DNA of 64,000 nucleotides from Lysobacter ciconiae. Its GTDB lineage: Bacteria > Pseudomonadota > Gammaproteobacteria > Xanthomonadales > Xanthomonadaceae. Shown one piece after another: positions 54,780-63,416 of this stretch (the stretch's first letter is position 1; every line of letters starts with the position of its first letter). The notes beneath the pieces were generated by a model. That model was not told the DNA's origin. It ran no database searches and saw only the letters and a program-made list of their open reading frames with translations. The stretch covers positions 310,001 through 374,000 of the forward strand of contig NZ_CP063656.1 of the NCBI RefSeq assembly GCF_015209725.1, read 5' to 3'. Position numbers and translations under genes: made by a program.

Positions 54780-56411
54780 GTGGCCAGCCATCCAGGTTCC
54801 AACATCGAGGAAAAGACCTTCCTCGGCCATCCGCGCGGTCTGTTCGTCCTGTTCTTCGCCGAGATGTGGGAGCGCTTCTCCTACTACGGCATGCGCGCGA
54901 TCCTGATCTTCTACCTGCTGCAGCACTGGCTGTTCGCCGAAGAGAAGGCCTACGTCATCTATGGCGCCTACACCGCGCTGGTGTACATCACGCCGGTGGT
55001 GGGCGGCTACATCGCCGATCGCTGGCTGGGGCAACGCAAGGCGGTCCAGTTCGGCGCGATCCTGCTGGTGATCGGCCATGGCCTGATGGCCTACGAAGGC
55101 CCCGGTCCGGCGTCGGGCATCAGCGCCGAGCAGATCCAGTCGTCGCTGCACATCGACATTTTCTGGCTGGCGCTGGCTTTCATCATCATGGGCGTGGGCT
55201 TCCTGAAGGCCAACATCTCGGTGCTGGTGGGGCAGCTGTACCGCCAGGGTGATGCGCGGCGCGATCCGGCGTTCACGATTTTCTACATGGGCATCAACCT
55301 GGGTGCCGCGCTGGGCTCGCTGCTGGTCAGCTACCTGGGCATGAGCCCGGACTGGGGCTGGAGCTGGGGCTTCGGCGCAGCCGGCGTCGGCATGCTGCTG
55401 GGACTGCTGGTGTTCGTGCTCGGCCGGCCGTACCTGAAAGGCAACGGCGAAGCGCCGGACGCCGCGATGCTCAAGCGCCGCAGCGTGGTTGGCCTGTCCA
55501 ACGAGTGGGCGATCTACCTGGCGTCGCTGGGCGGCGTGGTGCTGGTGTGGTTCCTGGTCCAGTACCAGTCGGTGGTCGGTGGCCTGCTGGGTGCGACCGG
55601 CGCGGTGGTGGTCATCTGGCTGCTCTACAACGTCGTGGCCAAGCTGGACAAGATCGCGCGTGACCGCATCCTGGCGGCGATGTTCCTGATCGGCCTGCAG
55701 CCGCTGTTCTGGGCGCTGTTTGAACAGGCCGGTTCGTCGCTGAACGTGTTCACCGACCGCCATGTCGATCGCGTGCTGTTCGGCTGGACGGTGCCTGCGG
55801 GCATGTTCCAGTCGATCAACTCGATCTACATCATCACCCTGGCGCCGATCTTCGCCTGGCTGTGGACCTGGCTGGCGCGACGCGGCCTGGAGCCGTCCAC
55901 GCCGGCCAAGTTCGGCCTCGGCCTGGTCCAGCTGGGCGGTGGTTTTCTGGTGCTGGTCGCCGGCGCCGCGGCGGTCGGGACGGACAACATGACCCCGGTG
56001 ATCTTCATCTTCCTGATCTACCTGCTGCACACGATGGGTGAGCTGTGCCTGTCGCCGGTGGGCCTGTCGGCGATGACCAAGCTGGCGCCCGCGAGCATGC
56101 TGAGCCTGATGATGGGCACGTGGTTCCTGTCCAGCGCGGCGGGCAACTTCATCGCCGGCCTGATTGCCAGCGCGACCGGAGGCGCAGGCGAGGAGGACCT
56201 CACCGACGCCGCGCCGGTGCTGTCGGTGTACGCCACCATTGGCTGGGTCGCGATCGGCGTGGGCGTGGCGGTGATCGTGATCTCGCCGCTGGTCCGGCGC
56301 CTGATGCACGAAGGGATGGACAGCAACGGCGTGGACTACGCGCTGGCGGGCCAGAACGAAATCGGCGAGCCCGCAGCAGCGGGTACCCATCCCGAGCGCG
56401 AGCAGAAGTAA
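54780..56411 (+). CDS. POT family proton-dependent peptide transporter
   Basis: Inner-membrane di-/tripeptide importer of 543 residues with 14 hydrophobic helices, starting at GTG after GGGAG. It has the POT signatures 'EMWERFSYYGMRAILIFYLL' (ExxERFxYY), 'GGYIADRWLGQRKAVQFGAI' and 'FTIFYMGINLGAALGSLLVS' (PTR2 motif). The length and the loop between helices 6 and 7 match DtpT-like bacterial members. A ~175-base leader separates it from kynA. Peptide import fits the nutrient-scavenging character of Lysobacter-like bacteria. Confidence 0.95.
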   Translation: MASHPGSNIEEKTFLGHPRGLFVLFFAEMWERFSYYGMRAILIFYLLQHWLFAEEKAYVIYGAYTALVYITPVVGGYIADRWLGQRKAVQFGAILLVIGHGLMAYEGPGPASGISAEQIQSSLHIDIFWLALAFIIMGVGFLKANISVLVGQLYRQGDARRDPAFTIFYMGINLGAALGSLLVSYLGMSPDWGWSWGFGAAGVGMLLGLLVFVLGRPYLKGNGEAPDAAMLKRRSVVGLSNEWAIYLASLGGVVLVWFLVQYQSVVGGLLGATGAVVVIWLLYNVVAKLDKIARDRILAAMFLIGLQPLFWALFEQAGSSLNVFTDRHVDRVLFGWTVPAGMFQSINSIYIITLAPIFAWLWTWLARRGLEPSTPAKFGLGLVQLGGGFLVLVAGAAAVGTDNMTPVIFIFLIYLLHTMGELCLSPVGLSAMTKLAPASMLSLMMGTWFLSSAAGNFIAGLIASATGGAGEEDLTDAAPVLSVYATIGWVAIGVGVAVIVISPLVRRLMHEGMDSNGVDYALAGQNEIGEPAAAGTHPEREQK

Positions 56412-56507
56412 GGCGCCACGTGGAAGCAGCCCGGGCCGTCGGCAACGATGGCGGACCGGGCAGTCAGGACGGCGGCCTTCGGGTCGCCGTCCTGCGTTGG
56501 GGCGGTG

Positions 56508-57044
56508 CTACTTCGCGGCGCCGGACGCCCGGTCGGACGCCGGTTCCGGGTCTGCATCGGGCTCGGCCTCGGACTCAGCCTCAGCCTCGGCTTCGATGTC
56601 GAGGGCGTCGAGGCGGTCCAGCAGCGCGAACAGCCGGTCCAGCTGGGCCGGGCCGATGTCGCCGAACAGTCGCTGCTCGAACGCCAGCGCCATCGGCGCG
56701 ACTTCGTCATACACCGCGTGCCCGGCCTCGCTCAGGCGCAGCACGGAGCGTCGGCGGTCGTCGGCGTGGGGACTTCGCTGCAGCCACTCGGCATCGATCA
56801 GGCGGGCGACCGCGCGGCTGACGGCGACCTTGTCCATCGCGGTGCGCCCGGTGACCTCGCTGGCGGACAGATCCGGGTAGCGGCCCAGCACCGCCATCAC
56901 CCGCCATTCGGTCATCCCCAGCGAGAAGCGCTCGGCGTAGAGCCGCGCAATCGCGGCGCTGAGCCGGTTGGACAACACCGACAGGCGATAGGGGAGAAAG
57001 CGCTCCAGTTCGAGCTGCGCGGGTCCGGGACGCTCGCTGTTCAT
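56508..57044 (-). CDS. MarR family regulator of the tyrosine-degradation genes
   Basis: DNA-binding repressor of 178 residues. The MarR winged helix reads 'GMTEWRVMAVLGRYPDLSAS', 'MDKVAVSRAVARLIDAEWLQ' and 'RSPHADDRRRSVLRLSEAG' (wing). The C-terminus is a 30-residue tail of Glu/Ala/Asp repeats ('EAEAEAESEAEPDADPEPAS'). It is divergent from HPPD and so resembles the HpdR/HmgR-type regulators. A perfect palindrome 22 bases upstream of its start is a candidate operator for auto- and cross-regulation. Confidence 0.9.
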   Translation of the reverse strand: MNSERPGPAQLELERFLPYRLSVLSNRLSAAIARLYAERFSLGMTEWRVMAVLGRYPDLSASEVTGRTAMDKVAVSRAVARLIDAEWLQRSPHADDRRRSVLRLSEAGHAVYDEVAPMALAFEQRLFGDIGPAQLDRLFALLDRLDALDIEAEAEAESEAEPDADPEPASDRASGAAK

Positions 57045-57066
57045 GCTGCATCGCACCTTGCATATG

Positions 57067-57080
57067 GTTTCATATGAAAC
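57067..57080. promoter_or_regulatory. Perfect 14-bp palindrome, likely MarR operator
   Basis: GTTTCATATGAAAC is a perfect inverted repeat between the divergent MarR gene (start 57044) and HPPD (start 57143). Its A/T-rich core and position fit a MarR-family operator. Confidence 0.75.
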
Positions 57081-57142
57081 TATAACGCTGTTATCCGGCG
57101 CAGGTGCAATCCCGCCCAGCCGCCCGTCCCCCAGGAGTCCCC

Positions 57143-58234
57143 ATGAGCGCACAGCCCAACCTCGGCATGCAGGTCACCACGTTTGAAAACCCGCTGGGTA
57201 TCGACGGCTTCGAGTTCGTCGAGTTCGCCGCGCCGCAGGGCCAGGGCGAGATGCTGCACGACTACTTCCGAAAGCTCGGCTTCACCGCCGTGATGCAGCA
57301 CAAGACCCGGCCGATCACCCTGTACCGCCAGGGCGGCGTCAACCTGCTGGTGAATGACGATCCCGACAGCTTCGCCGCCGACTTCGCCAAGGCGCACGGC
57401 CCCAGCGCCACCGGGTTTGCGATCCGCTTCAAGCAGCCCGCCGACCACGTGTATGCGACGGTGCTGGGCAACGGCGGAGAGGCGATCACCGACAAGGCCG
57501 ACAGCAAGGCGATCGATGCGCCGGTGATCAAGGGCATCGGTGATTGCATGCTGTACCTGGTCGATCAGTACGGCGCGAAGGGCAGCGCCTACACCGACTT
57601 CCTGCCGGTGCAGGGCGCGGACCAGAACCCGGTCGGGTTCGGCCTGACCTTCATCGACCACCTGACCCACAACCTGTACTTCGGCAACATGGCCAAGTGG
57701 TCGGAGTACTACGAGAAGCTGTTCAACTTCCGCGAGATCCGCTATTTCGACATCAAGGGCGCCAAGACCGGCCTGGTGTCGAAGGCGATGACCGCGCCGG
57801 ACGGCATCGTGCGCATCCCGCTGAACGAGTCCAACGACCCCAAGAGCCAGATCAACGAGTACTTGGACGCGTACAAGGGCGAGGGCATCCAGCACATCGC
57901 CTGCTTCACCGATGACATCTACGGGACGGTGGAGAAGATGCGCGAGGCCGGCGTCGAGTTCCTTGACACGCCCGATGCCTACTTCGAGGTGATCGACCAG
58001 CGCATTCCCAACCACGGCGAGGACGTCCCGCGCCTGGCCCGCAACAAGATCCTGATCGACGCCGATCCGGAGACCAAGCAGCGCAAGCTGCTGCAGATCT
58101 TCACCACCAATGCGATCGGACCGATCTTCTTCGAGATCATCCAGCGCAAGGGCAACGAGGGCTTCGGCGAAGGCAACTTCCAGGCGCTGTTCGAGAGCAT
58201 CGAGCGCGACCAGATGAAGCGCGGCGTGCTCTGA
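57143..58234 (+). CDS. hppD: 4-hydroxyphenylpyruvate dioxygenase
   Basis: Iron enzyme converting 4-hydroxyphenylpyruvate to homogentisate in tyrosine catabolism. The 363-residue protein has two vicinal-oxygen-chelate halves. The iron ligands lie in 'TFIDHLTHNLYFGNM', 'GIQHIACFTDDIYGTVEKM' and 'GPIFFEIIQRKGNEGFGEGN' (His, His, Glu). AGGAG precedes the ATG. It is followed after 103 bases by homogentisate dioxygenase and regulated, by inference, by the divergent MarR gene. Confidence 0.97.
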   Translation: MSAQPNLGMQVTTFENPLGIDGFEFVEFAAPQGQGEMLHDYFRKLGFTAVMQHKTRPITLYRQGGVNLLVNDDPDSFAADFAKAHGPSATGFAIRFKQPADHVYATVLGNGGEAITDKADSKAIDAPVIKGIGDCMLYLVDQYGAKGSAYTDFLPVQGADQNPVGFGLTFIDHLTHNLYFGNMAKWSEYYEKLFNFREIRYFDIKGAKTGLVSKAMTAPDGIVRIPLNESNDPKSQINEYLDAYKGEGIQHIACFTDDIYGTVEKMREAGVEFLDTPDAYFEVIDQRIPNHGEDVPRLARNKILIDADPETKQRKLLQIFTTNAIGPIFFEIIQRKGNEGFGEGNFQALFESIERDQMKRGVL

Positions 58235-58337
58235 TCGCGCGGCGGTAGCGGTTCCCCGTGGCCGGCGTTGCGCCGGTCGCGGTTCGGCATCTAAGGCGGC
58301 GCGGTGCGTCGTCGTCACATCGGGTGAGGAGCGGAGC

Positions 58338-59639
58338 GTGCACGGAAACGGATACATGAGCGGCTTCGGTAACGAGTTCGCCACGCAGGCACTGCCGGGC
58401 ACGCTGCCGGAGGGGCGCAACTCGCCGCAGAAGGTCGCGCACGGGCTCTACGCCGAGCAGCTGACCGGCACGGCGTTCACCGCGCCTCGGCATGCCAACC
58501 GGCGCAGCTGGCTGTACCGGATCCGCCCGGCGGCGATGCACGGGGCCTTCTCGCCGTTCGAGCAGCCGCGCTTCCACAACGACTTCCAGTCCGGCCCGGT
58601 CACCCCCGACCAGCTGCGCTGGGACCCGCTGCCGATGCCCGAAGCGCCCACCGACTTCGTCGATGGCCTGTTCACCATGGCCGGCAACGGCTCGGCCGAG
58701 GGGCAGGCCGGCATCGGCATCCACCTGTACGCGGCGACCCGGTCGATGCAGGACCGCTTTTTCTACAACGCCGACGGCGAGCTGCTGATCGTTCCCCAGC
58801 TCGGTCGCCTGCGCATCGCCACCGAGCTGGGCGTGCTGGAGGTCGAGCCGCAGGAGATCGCGCTGATCCCGCGCGGCGTGCGTTTCCGGGTCGAGCTGCT
58901 CGACGGGACCGCCCGCGGCTACGTGTGCGAGAACTTCGGCGCGATGTTCCGGCTGCCCGATCTGGGCCCGATCGGCAGCAACGGCCTGGCCAACCCGCGC
59001 GACTTCCTGATCCCCGAGGCCGCATTCGAAGACATCGATGCGCCAAAGGACAAGGCGTTCGAGCTGGTTGGCAAGTTCCAGGGCCATCTGTGGCGCGCCG
59101 ACATCGGCCATTCGCCGCTGGACGTGGTCGGCTGGCACGGCAACTACGCCCCATGCAAATACGACCTGCGCCGCTTCAACACGATCGGCACGATCAGCTA
59201 CGACCACCCGGATCCGAGCATCTTCCTGGTGCTGCACTCGCCCAGCGACACGCCAGGCACCAGCAACATCGATTTCGCGATCTTCCCGCCGCGCTGGCTG
59301 GTGGCCCAGGACACGTTCCGGCCACCGTGGTTCCACCGCAACATTGCCAGCGAGTACATGGGCCTGATCCACGGCGCGTACGACGCCAAGGCCGAGGGTT
59401 TTGTCCCCGGCGGCAGTTCGCTGCACAACTCGATGACCGGGCACGGACCGGACGCGGCGACCTTCGACAAGGCGTCCAAAGCCGACCTGTCCAGGCCGGA
59501 CGTCATCAGCGGGACGATGGCCTTCATGTTCGAGACGCGCGCGGTGATCCGGCCGACGACGCAGGCGCTGGCGGCCAGGCATCGGCAGCGCGATTACCAG
59601 GCGTGCTGGGCGGGTCTGGAAAAGCACTTCACCGGCTAG
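58338..59639 (+). CDS. hmgA: Homogentisate 1,2-dioxygenase
   Basis: Cleaves the homogentisate ring to maleylacetoacetate, the step after HPPD. The 433-residue protein starts at GTG with GAGGAG upstream and shows 'YMSGFGNEFATQALPGTLPE' and 'QLTGTAFTAPRHANRRSWLY'. The iron-binding region includes 'FRPPWFHRNIASEYMGLI' and 'SLHNSMTGHGPDAATFDKAS'. Maleylacetoacetate isomerase and fumarylacetoacetase, which complete the pathway, are not in the window. The C-terminus is followed by an unrelated lipoprotein gene. Confidence 0.97.
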   Translation: MHGNGYMSGFGNEFATQALPGTLPEGRNSPQKVAHGLYAEQLTGTAFTAPRHANRRSWLYRIRPAAMHGAFSPFEQPRFHNDFQSGPVTPDQLRWDPLPMPEAPTDFVDGLFTMAGNGSAEGQAGIGIHLYAATRSMQDRFFYNADGELLIVPQLGRLRIATELGVLEVEPQEIALIPRGVRFRVELLDGTARGYVCENFGAMFRLPDLGPIGSNGLANPRDFLIPEAAFEDIDAPKDKAFELVGKFQGHLWRADIGHSPLDVVGWHGNYAPCKYDLRRFNTIGTISYDHPDPSIFLVLHSPSDTPGTSNIDFAIFPPRWLVAQDTFRPPWFHRNIASEYMGLIHGAYDAKAEGFVPGGSSLHNSMTGHGPDAATFDKASKADLSRPDVISGTMAFMFETRAVIRPTTQALAARHRQRDYQACWAGLEKHFTG

Positions 59640-59742
59640 GCTGCCGAAAAGGGTGCGTGCCTGCGGTGTGATGCGGCAGGGACCTCTCGCTGCGTTCACA
59701 TCGACGCGCTAGCCTCCCCGGCATTGCCGACGGGAGAATGGA

Positions 59743-60408
59743 ATGCGTGTCTATCGATGGTCAAACGCCGTGTCACTGGCGCTCGTTCTTGCGCTGACGG
59801 GGTGCAACGCGCCTTCGCCCGGCGCTGCAGCCAGTGGCGTTGCCGGTGACAGCACCAGCACCGATGCAGCCGACCCCGGCGCGATCGACCAGCCCTACGA
59901 GGATGTGCCTCCGGCAACCGCGCCGCCGGGCAGCGCGATGCCCGGACAGGGCGCGGCGACGGACAGCCTGGCGCACTGGGACGGATTCGGCGAGGCCCAG
60001 TTCGGGATGGACGACGAGCAGGTGAAACTGGTCTGGCCCGGAGAGCTTGTCGGCACACCGGCGGACCACTCGCAGTGCTACCACCTCAGTCCGGCCGGCC
60101 AGAGCGATATTTCCCGCTTCGCGATGATGTTCGAGGACGGGACCTTCGTGCGCTACTCGGTGAGCGCCGACGACCTCGTCGCCCCGGGCGGCGGCAAGCG
60201 CGGCATGGACACCGCGCGGATCGACGCGCTGTATCCCGGTCGGGTGACCTCGTCGGGGCACAAATACGTCCCCGACGGCCACTATCTGCGCATCACTGAA
60301 GATGGCGGTCCGCACGTCCTGATCTTTGAGACCGATGGCGGCGGGAACGTCACCGAATGGCGGGTCGGCCTGCCGCCGCAGGTCGACTACGTCGAAGGCT
60401 GCAGCTGA
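59743..60408 (+). CDS. Hypothetical lipoprotein
   Basis: The 221-residue protein has a lipoprotein signal ending in the lipobox LTGC ('ALVLALTGCNAPSPG'), then a Pro/Ala/Asp-rich linker (30-75). The C-terminal domain (80-220) includes 'GFGEAQFGMDDEQVKLVWPG', 'QCYHLSPAGQSDISRFAMMF' and 'DTARIDALYPGRVTSSGHKY', a pattern I recall from unnamed Xanthomonad lipoproteins that bind or scale with envelope components. No function is assignable. GGGAG precedes the ATG. Confidence 0.75.
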   Translation: MRVYRWSNAVSLALVLALTGCNAPSPGAAASGVAGDSTSTDAADPGAIDQPYEDVPPATAPPGSAMPGQGAATDSLAHWDGFGEAQFGMDDEQVKLVWPGELVGTPADHSQCYHLSPAGQSDISRFAMMFEDGTFVRYSVSADDLVAPGGGKRGMDTARIDALYPGRVTSSGHKYVPDGHYLRITEDGGPHVLIFETDGGGNVTEWRVGLPPQVDYVEGCS

Positions 60409-60457
60409 AGCAGGCACCACGCCACGCTGCGCGCCGAAGGCTGGCGCCGGCGCGGCG

Positions 60458-61048
60458 TCATCCTCCAGCGCGACCCGGATCGCCTGACGCCCTGTCGGCC
60501 GCCGTCCACGCGCGCAGGCCGTTCACCGCGAGCGCAACAAACACCAGATACAGCGCGGCGGTGACGTTGAGCGACTTGATCACGTACATGCCCACGTAGA
60601 CGACGTCCACAGCAATCCACAGCCACCACGCAGCGGCGTGGCGCCGCGCTTGCCACCACTGCGCGACCAGGCTGAGCGCCGCCAGCATCGCGTCCAGCCA
60701 CGGCAGGGCGGCGTCGGTGAAGTGGTGCATCGCCGCGCCCAGGGCGATGCCGAAGGCGACGCCCAGGCCGAGGTCGCGGATGGCGTGCGGGCGGGCCAGC
60801 GACGCGATGATGATCCGACCATCGGGTTGCGCCTGGTGGTGCCAATGCCACCAGCCGTACAACAGGAAACCGGCGAACGCGATCTGCAGCAGCGCATCGG
60901 AGTACAGCCGGGCGCCGGCGAACACCAGCGCGTACAGCACGACCGAGATCACGCCCACCGGCCAGGCCAGCATCCGCCGCTGCGCCATCAGCCAGACGCC
61001 CAGGATGCTGAAGGCGACCGCCGACCACTCCAGCACGCTCGCGCTCAT
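60458..61048 (-). CDS. pnuT: PnuC/PnuT family transporter, probably for thiamine
   Basis: Inner-membrane facilitator of 196 residues with seven hydrophobic helices. The family signature is in 'WWLWIAVDVVYVGMYVIK' and 'LNVTAALYLVFVALAVNGL'. PnuC proteins carry nicotinamide riboside, PnuT proteins carry thiamine. Here the start overlaps the stop of a TonB receptor gene that lies under a TPP riboswitch, so thiamine is the likely substrate (inference from regulation). Confidence 0.9.
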   Translation of the reverse strand: MSASVLEWSAVAFSILGVWLMAQRRMLAWPVGVISVVLYALVFAGARLYSDALLQIAFAGFLLYGWWHWHHQAQPDGRIIIASLARPHAIRDLGLGVAFGIALGAAMHHFTDAALPWLDAMLAALSLVAQWWQARRHAAAWWLWIAVDVVYVGMYVIKSLNVTAALYLVFVALAVNGLRAWTAADRASGDPGRAGG

Positions 61049-63216
61049 AGGGCGAAGGTCACCGACAGCCGCAGCTGGCGTGGGGCGCCGGGGAACAGGT
61101 AGTAATCACCCGAGCTGCTGCCGGTGTCACGCCAGTAGAAGCGATTGAAGACGTTGTCCACCGAGAGGTTCCAGCTGACGGCGCGGTCGGCCATCCGGTG
61201 CTGGAACCGCAGTCCGGCGTCGACGACGCTGTAGGCCGGTGCGCGCGTGCGGCCGTCGGCGGTGGCCACGTTGGCCGAGGCATAGCGCCAACCGCCAGCG
61301 ACACTCAGGCCGGGAGCGAACGGCAACTGGTAATCGGCATGCACGCTGGCGCGCGTCTTTGGCACGTTGATCAGTTGATGGCCCTGGTAGGCCGCGGTGC
61401 CGGTGTCGTTCGCCCGTGCCTCCAGCACCGCGGCACTGGCGGACACCTGCAGACGTTCGCTGAGCTGCCCGTCGGCGGTCAGTTCCAGTCCGGTATGAAC
61501 CTGCCGGCCCGCCTCGACAAACGTAAACCCCGCGTCGCTGCCGTCGGGCATGGCGTACTGGAACGGCCGGGTGATGCGGAACAGGGCAGCGCCGACGCTC
61601 AGCGCGTCCGAGGCCGCGAACTTGGCGCCCACTTCGACCTGGCGCGACAGCACCGACGGCAGGAAGGCCCCGTCATTGGAGGTCCAGAACGGGGCTTCTT
61701 CGCCGAGCGACAGTCCGGCCACGTAGCTGGCGTACGCGCTGGTGTGGGCGGTGGCATTCCAGATCAGTGCGGTCTGGGGCAGGAAGCGCGACAGCGTGTC
61801 GTTGCGCTCCGGCGCGCCGCGCTTGCTGTAGCTGCGCTCGTCCAAGCGCACGTAGCGGCCGCCGGCCAGCCACTGCCAATCATCGCCGAAGCTGATGCGG
61901 TCCAGCGCGAAGGCGGCTGTCTGCCGGCTGTCCAGGCGTCGCACCAGCGGACCGGGCATCAGCTCGGAGGGCAGGAACTGCGGGACCTGCGCGTCGTGGA
62001 TGTTGCCCGTGCCGACGTAGGCGTTGACGTTGCGGTGCCTGTCCACGGTGCGATCGAACGCGTCGACCCCGACGGTCAGTTCATGGCCGATGGCGCCGGT
62101 GGCGAACCGGCCCCTGAGCTCGGCGCGCAGCTCGCGGTTGCGACGGGTGTCGTCCGGGCTGCGGTAATCGTAGATGTCGTAGTCGCCGTTGGGCGCAAAC
62201 GCATTGCCGGGCACGCTGCCGTCGGCGCATTGCGGAGCGTAGTAACAGCCGTAGGCAAAGGCGACGCTGTCGTCGATCACCGTCCGGCTGTGGCTGGCGG
62301 CCACGCGTGACTGCCACTCCGGGCTGAGATCGTAGGTGTGCTGCACGGTGATGTTGGTGCTGTCGATCCCGACCGGCTGCTGCCACGCCTGGTAGCCGAG
62401 CATGTGGGTGCGGTCGACCCTGCCGGGCAGCGCCACCCCGCCCAGCAGCTGGTAGCCGGAGGCGGAGCGCTGCGTGCTGGTCTGGTAGTTGGCATCGACC
62501 TCCAGCTTGCTGCGCTCGCCGATCAGCCAGTCGGCGGCCAGCGAATAGAAGTTGCGCCGGCCATCGGCGTGCTCGATATAGGAGGCGCTGTCGTCCCAGG
62601 CCGCATTGACGCGCACGCCCAGCCGCGGCGTCAGCCAGTGGCCGACATCCACGGCGGCATAGCGCGACCCTTCCTCGTCCGTGCCAACGGTCAGCGTGCG
62701 GACCTGGGCGGGCCGTTTGCCGACGTAGTTGATGATGCCGCCGGGCGCCATGACGCCGGCCGCCAGTCCCGCCGCGCCCTTGAGGATCTCCACGCGCTGG
62801 ATGTTTTCCAGGGCAAGGCGTTGCTCACCGGCGATGGCCAGGCCATTGAAGCGGTAGCCGGTGCCGGTATCCAGCGCAAACCCGCGGATCGCAACATTCT
62901 GGTAGTAGCCGACCGGGGCGTAGCTGTCGCCCATCGACGCGTCGTTGCGGGCCAGTTCGGACAGCGTGCGGACCTGGCGCCTGTCGAGCAGTTCACGGTC
63001 CAGCACCCGGGCCGACGCCGGGGTGTCCTTCCAGTCGCCAGCGCCAAAGCTGCTGGACTGGACCGCCTGCGGGGCCGATTTCTCCGCCACGACGCGTACC
63101 GTGGCGAGTTCGGTCGGGGAGGGATCGCTCGCGTCTTCCGCGGCATCCTGCGCGTACAGGGGGAACGCTGCGCACAGGGCGGCGCTCAACAGGGAGATGG
63201 GGTAGTAGCGGTTCAT
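61045..63216 (-). CDS. TonB-dependent outer-membrane receptor (thiamine uptake)
   Basis: Outer-membrane gated channel of 723 residues from the ATG at 63216; an ATG four codons earlier is possible. A signal peptide ends near 'FPLYAQDA'. The plug domain has 'TELATVRVVAEKSAPQAVQS' (TonB box region), 'SYAPVGYYQNVAIRGFALDT' and 'NIQRVEILKGAAGLAAGVMA', and the barrel ends with 'DNVFNRFYWR' and terminal 'LRLSVTFAL'. It looks like the FhuA/siderophore-type fold, but the TPP riboswitch upstream and the PnuT gene downstream point to thiamine or a thiamine derivative. It is translationally coupled to pnuT. Confidence 0.9.
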   Translation of the reverse strand: MNRYYPISLLSAALCAAFPLYAQDAAEDASDPSPTELATVRVVAEKSAPQAVQSSSFGAGDWKDTPASARVLDRELLDRRQVRTLSELARNDASMGDSYAPVGYYQNVAIRGFALDTGTGYRFNGLAIAGEQRLALENIQRVEILKGAAGLAAGVMAPGGIINYVGKRPAQVRTLTVGTDEEGSRYAAVDVGHWLTPRLGVRVNAAWDDSASYIEHADGRRNFYSLAADWLIGERSKLEVDANYQTSTQRSASGYQLLGGVALPGRVDRTHMLGYQAWQQPVGIDSTNITVQHTYDLSPEWQSRVAASHSRTVIDDSVAFAYGCYYAPQCADGSVPGNAFAPNGDYDIYDYRSPDDTRRNRELRAELRGRFATGAIGHELTVGVDAFDRTVDRHRNVNAYVGTGNIHDAQVPQFLPSELMPGPLVRRLDSRQTAAFALDRISFGDDWQWLAGGRYVRLDERSYSKRGAPERNDTLSRFLPQTALIWNATAHTSAYASYVAGLSLGEEAPFWTSNDGAFLPSVLSRQVEVGAKFAASDALSVGAALFRITRPFQYAMPDGSDAGFTFVEAGRQVHTGLELTADGQLSERLQVSASAAVLEARANDTGTAAYQGHQLINVPKTRASVHADYQLPFAPGLSVAGGWRYASANVATADGRTRAPAYSVVDAGLRFQHRMADRAVSWNLSVDNVFNRFYWRDTGSSSGDYYLFPGAPRQLRLSVTFAL

Positions 63217-63297
63217 TCGATTCGTCATCAGCCAAGGGAGACGAAGCGAAGGCGCACAGGCCCACCGGGCCACGAAGGCGGTGTGCCTGCTGCTCAA

Positions 63298-63372
63298 AGC
63301 TCCCTACGCCGGTGCAAACCGGATCAGGTTCCAAGGGACTCTCTCAGCCTGTCGTCCAGGCACCCCCGCTTC
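63298..63372 (-). promoter_or_regulatory. TPP riboswitch (THI element)
   Basis: Read on the minus strand, the conserved blocks appear in order: GGGGTGCC, then AGGCTGAGA, then CCTTGGAACCTGATC, then GGTTTGCACCGGCGTAGGGA. These are the invariant segments of the thiamine-pyrophosphate aptamer. It lies about 80 bases upstream of the TonB receptor start, so high intracellular TPP should shut down receptor and pnuT expression. Confidence 0.96.
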
Positions 63373-63416
63373 AGCGCGTATTAGACCACAGCCGCCACCG
63401 GTTGGCCCGTCGCCGG

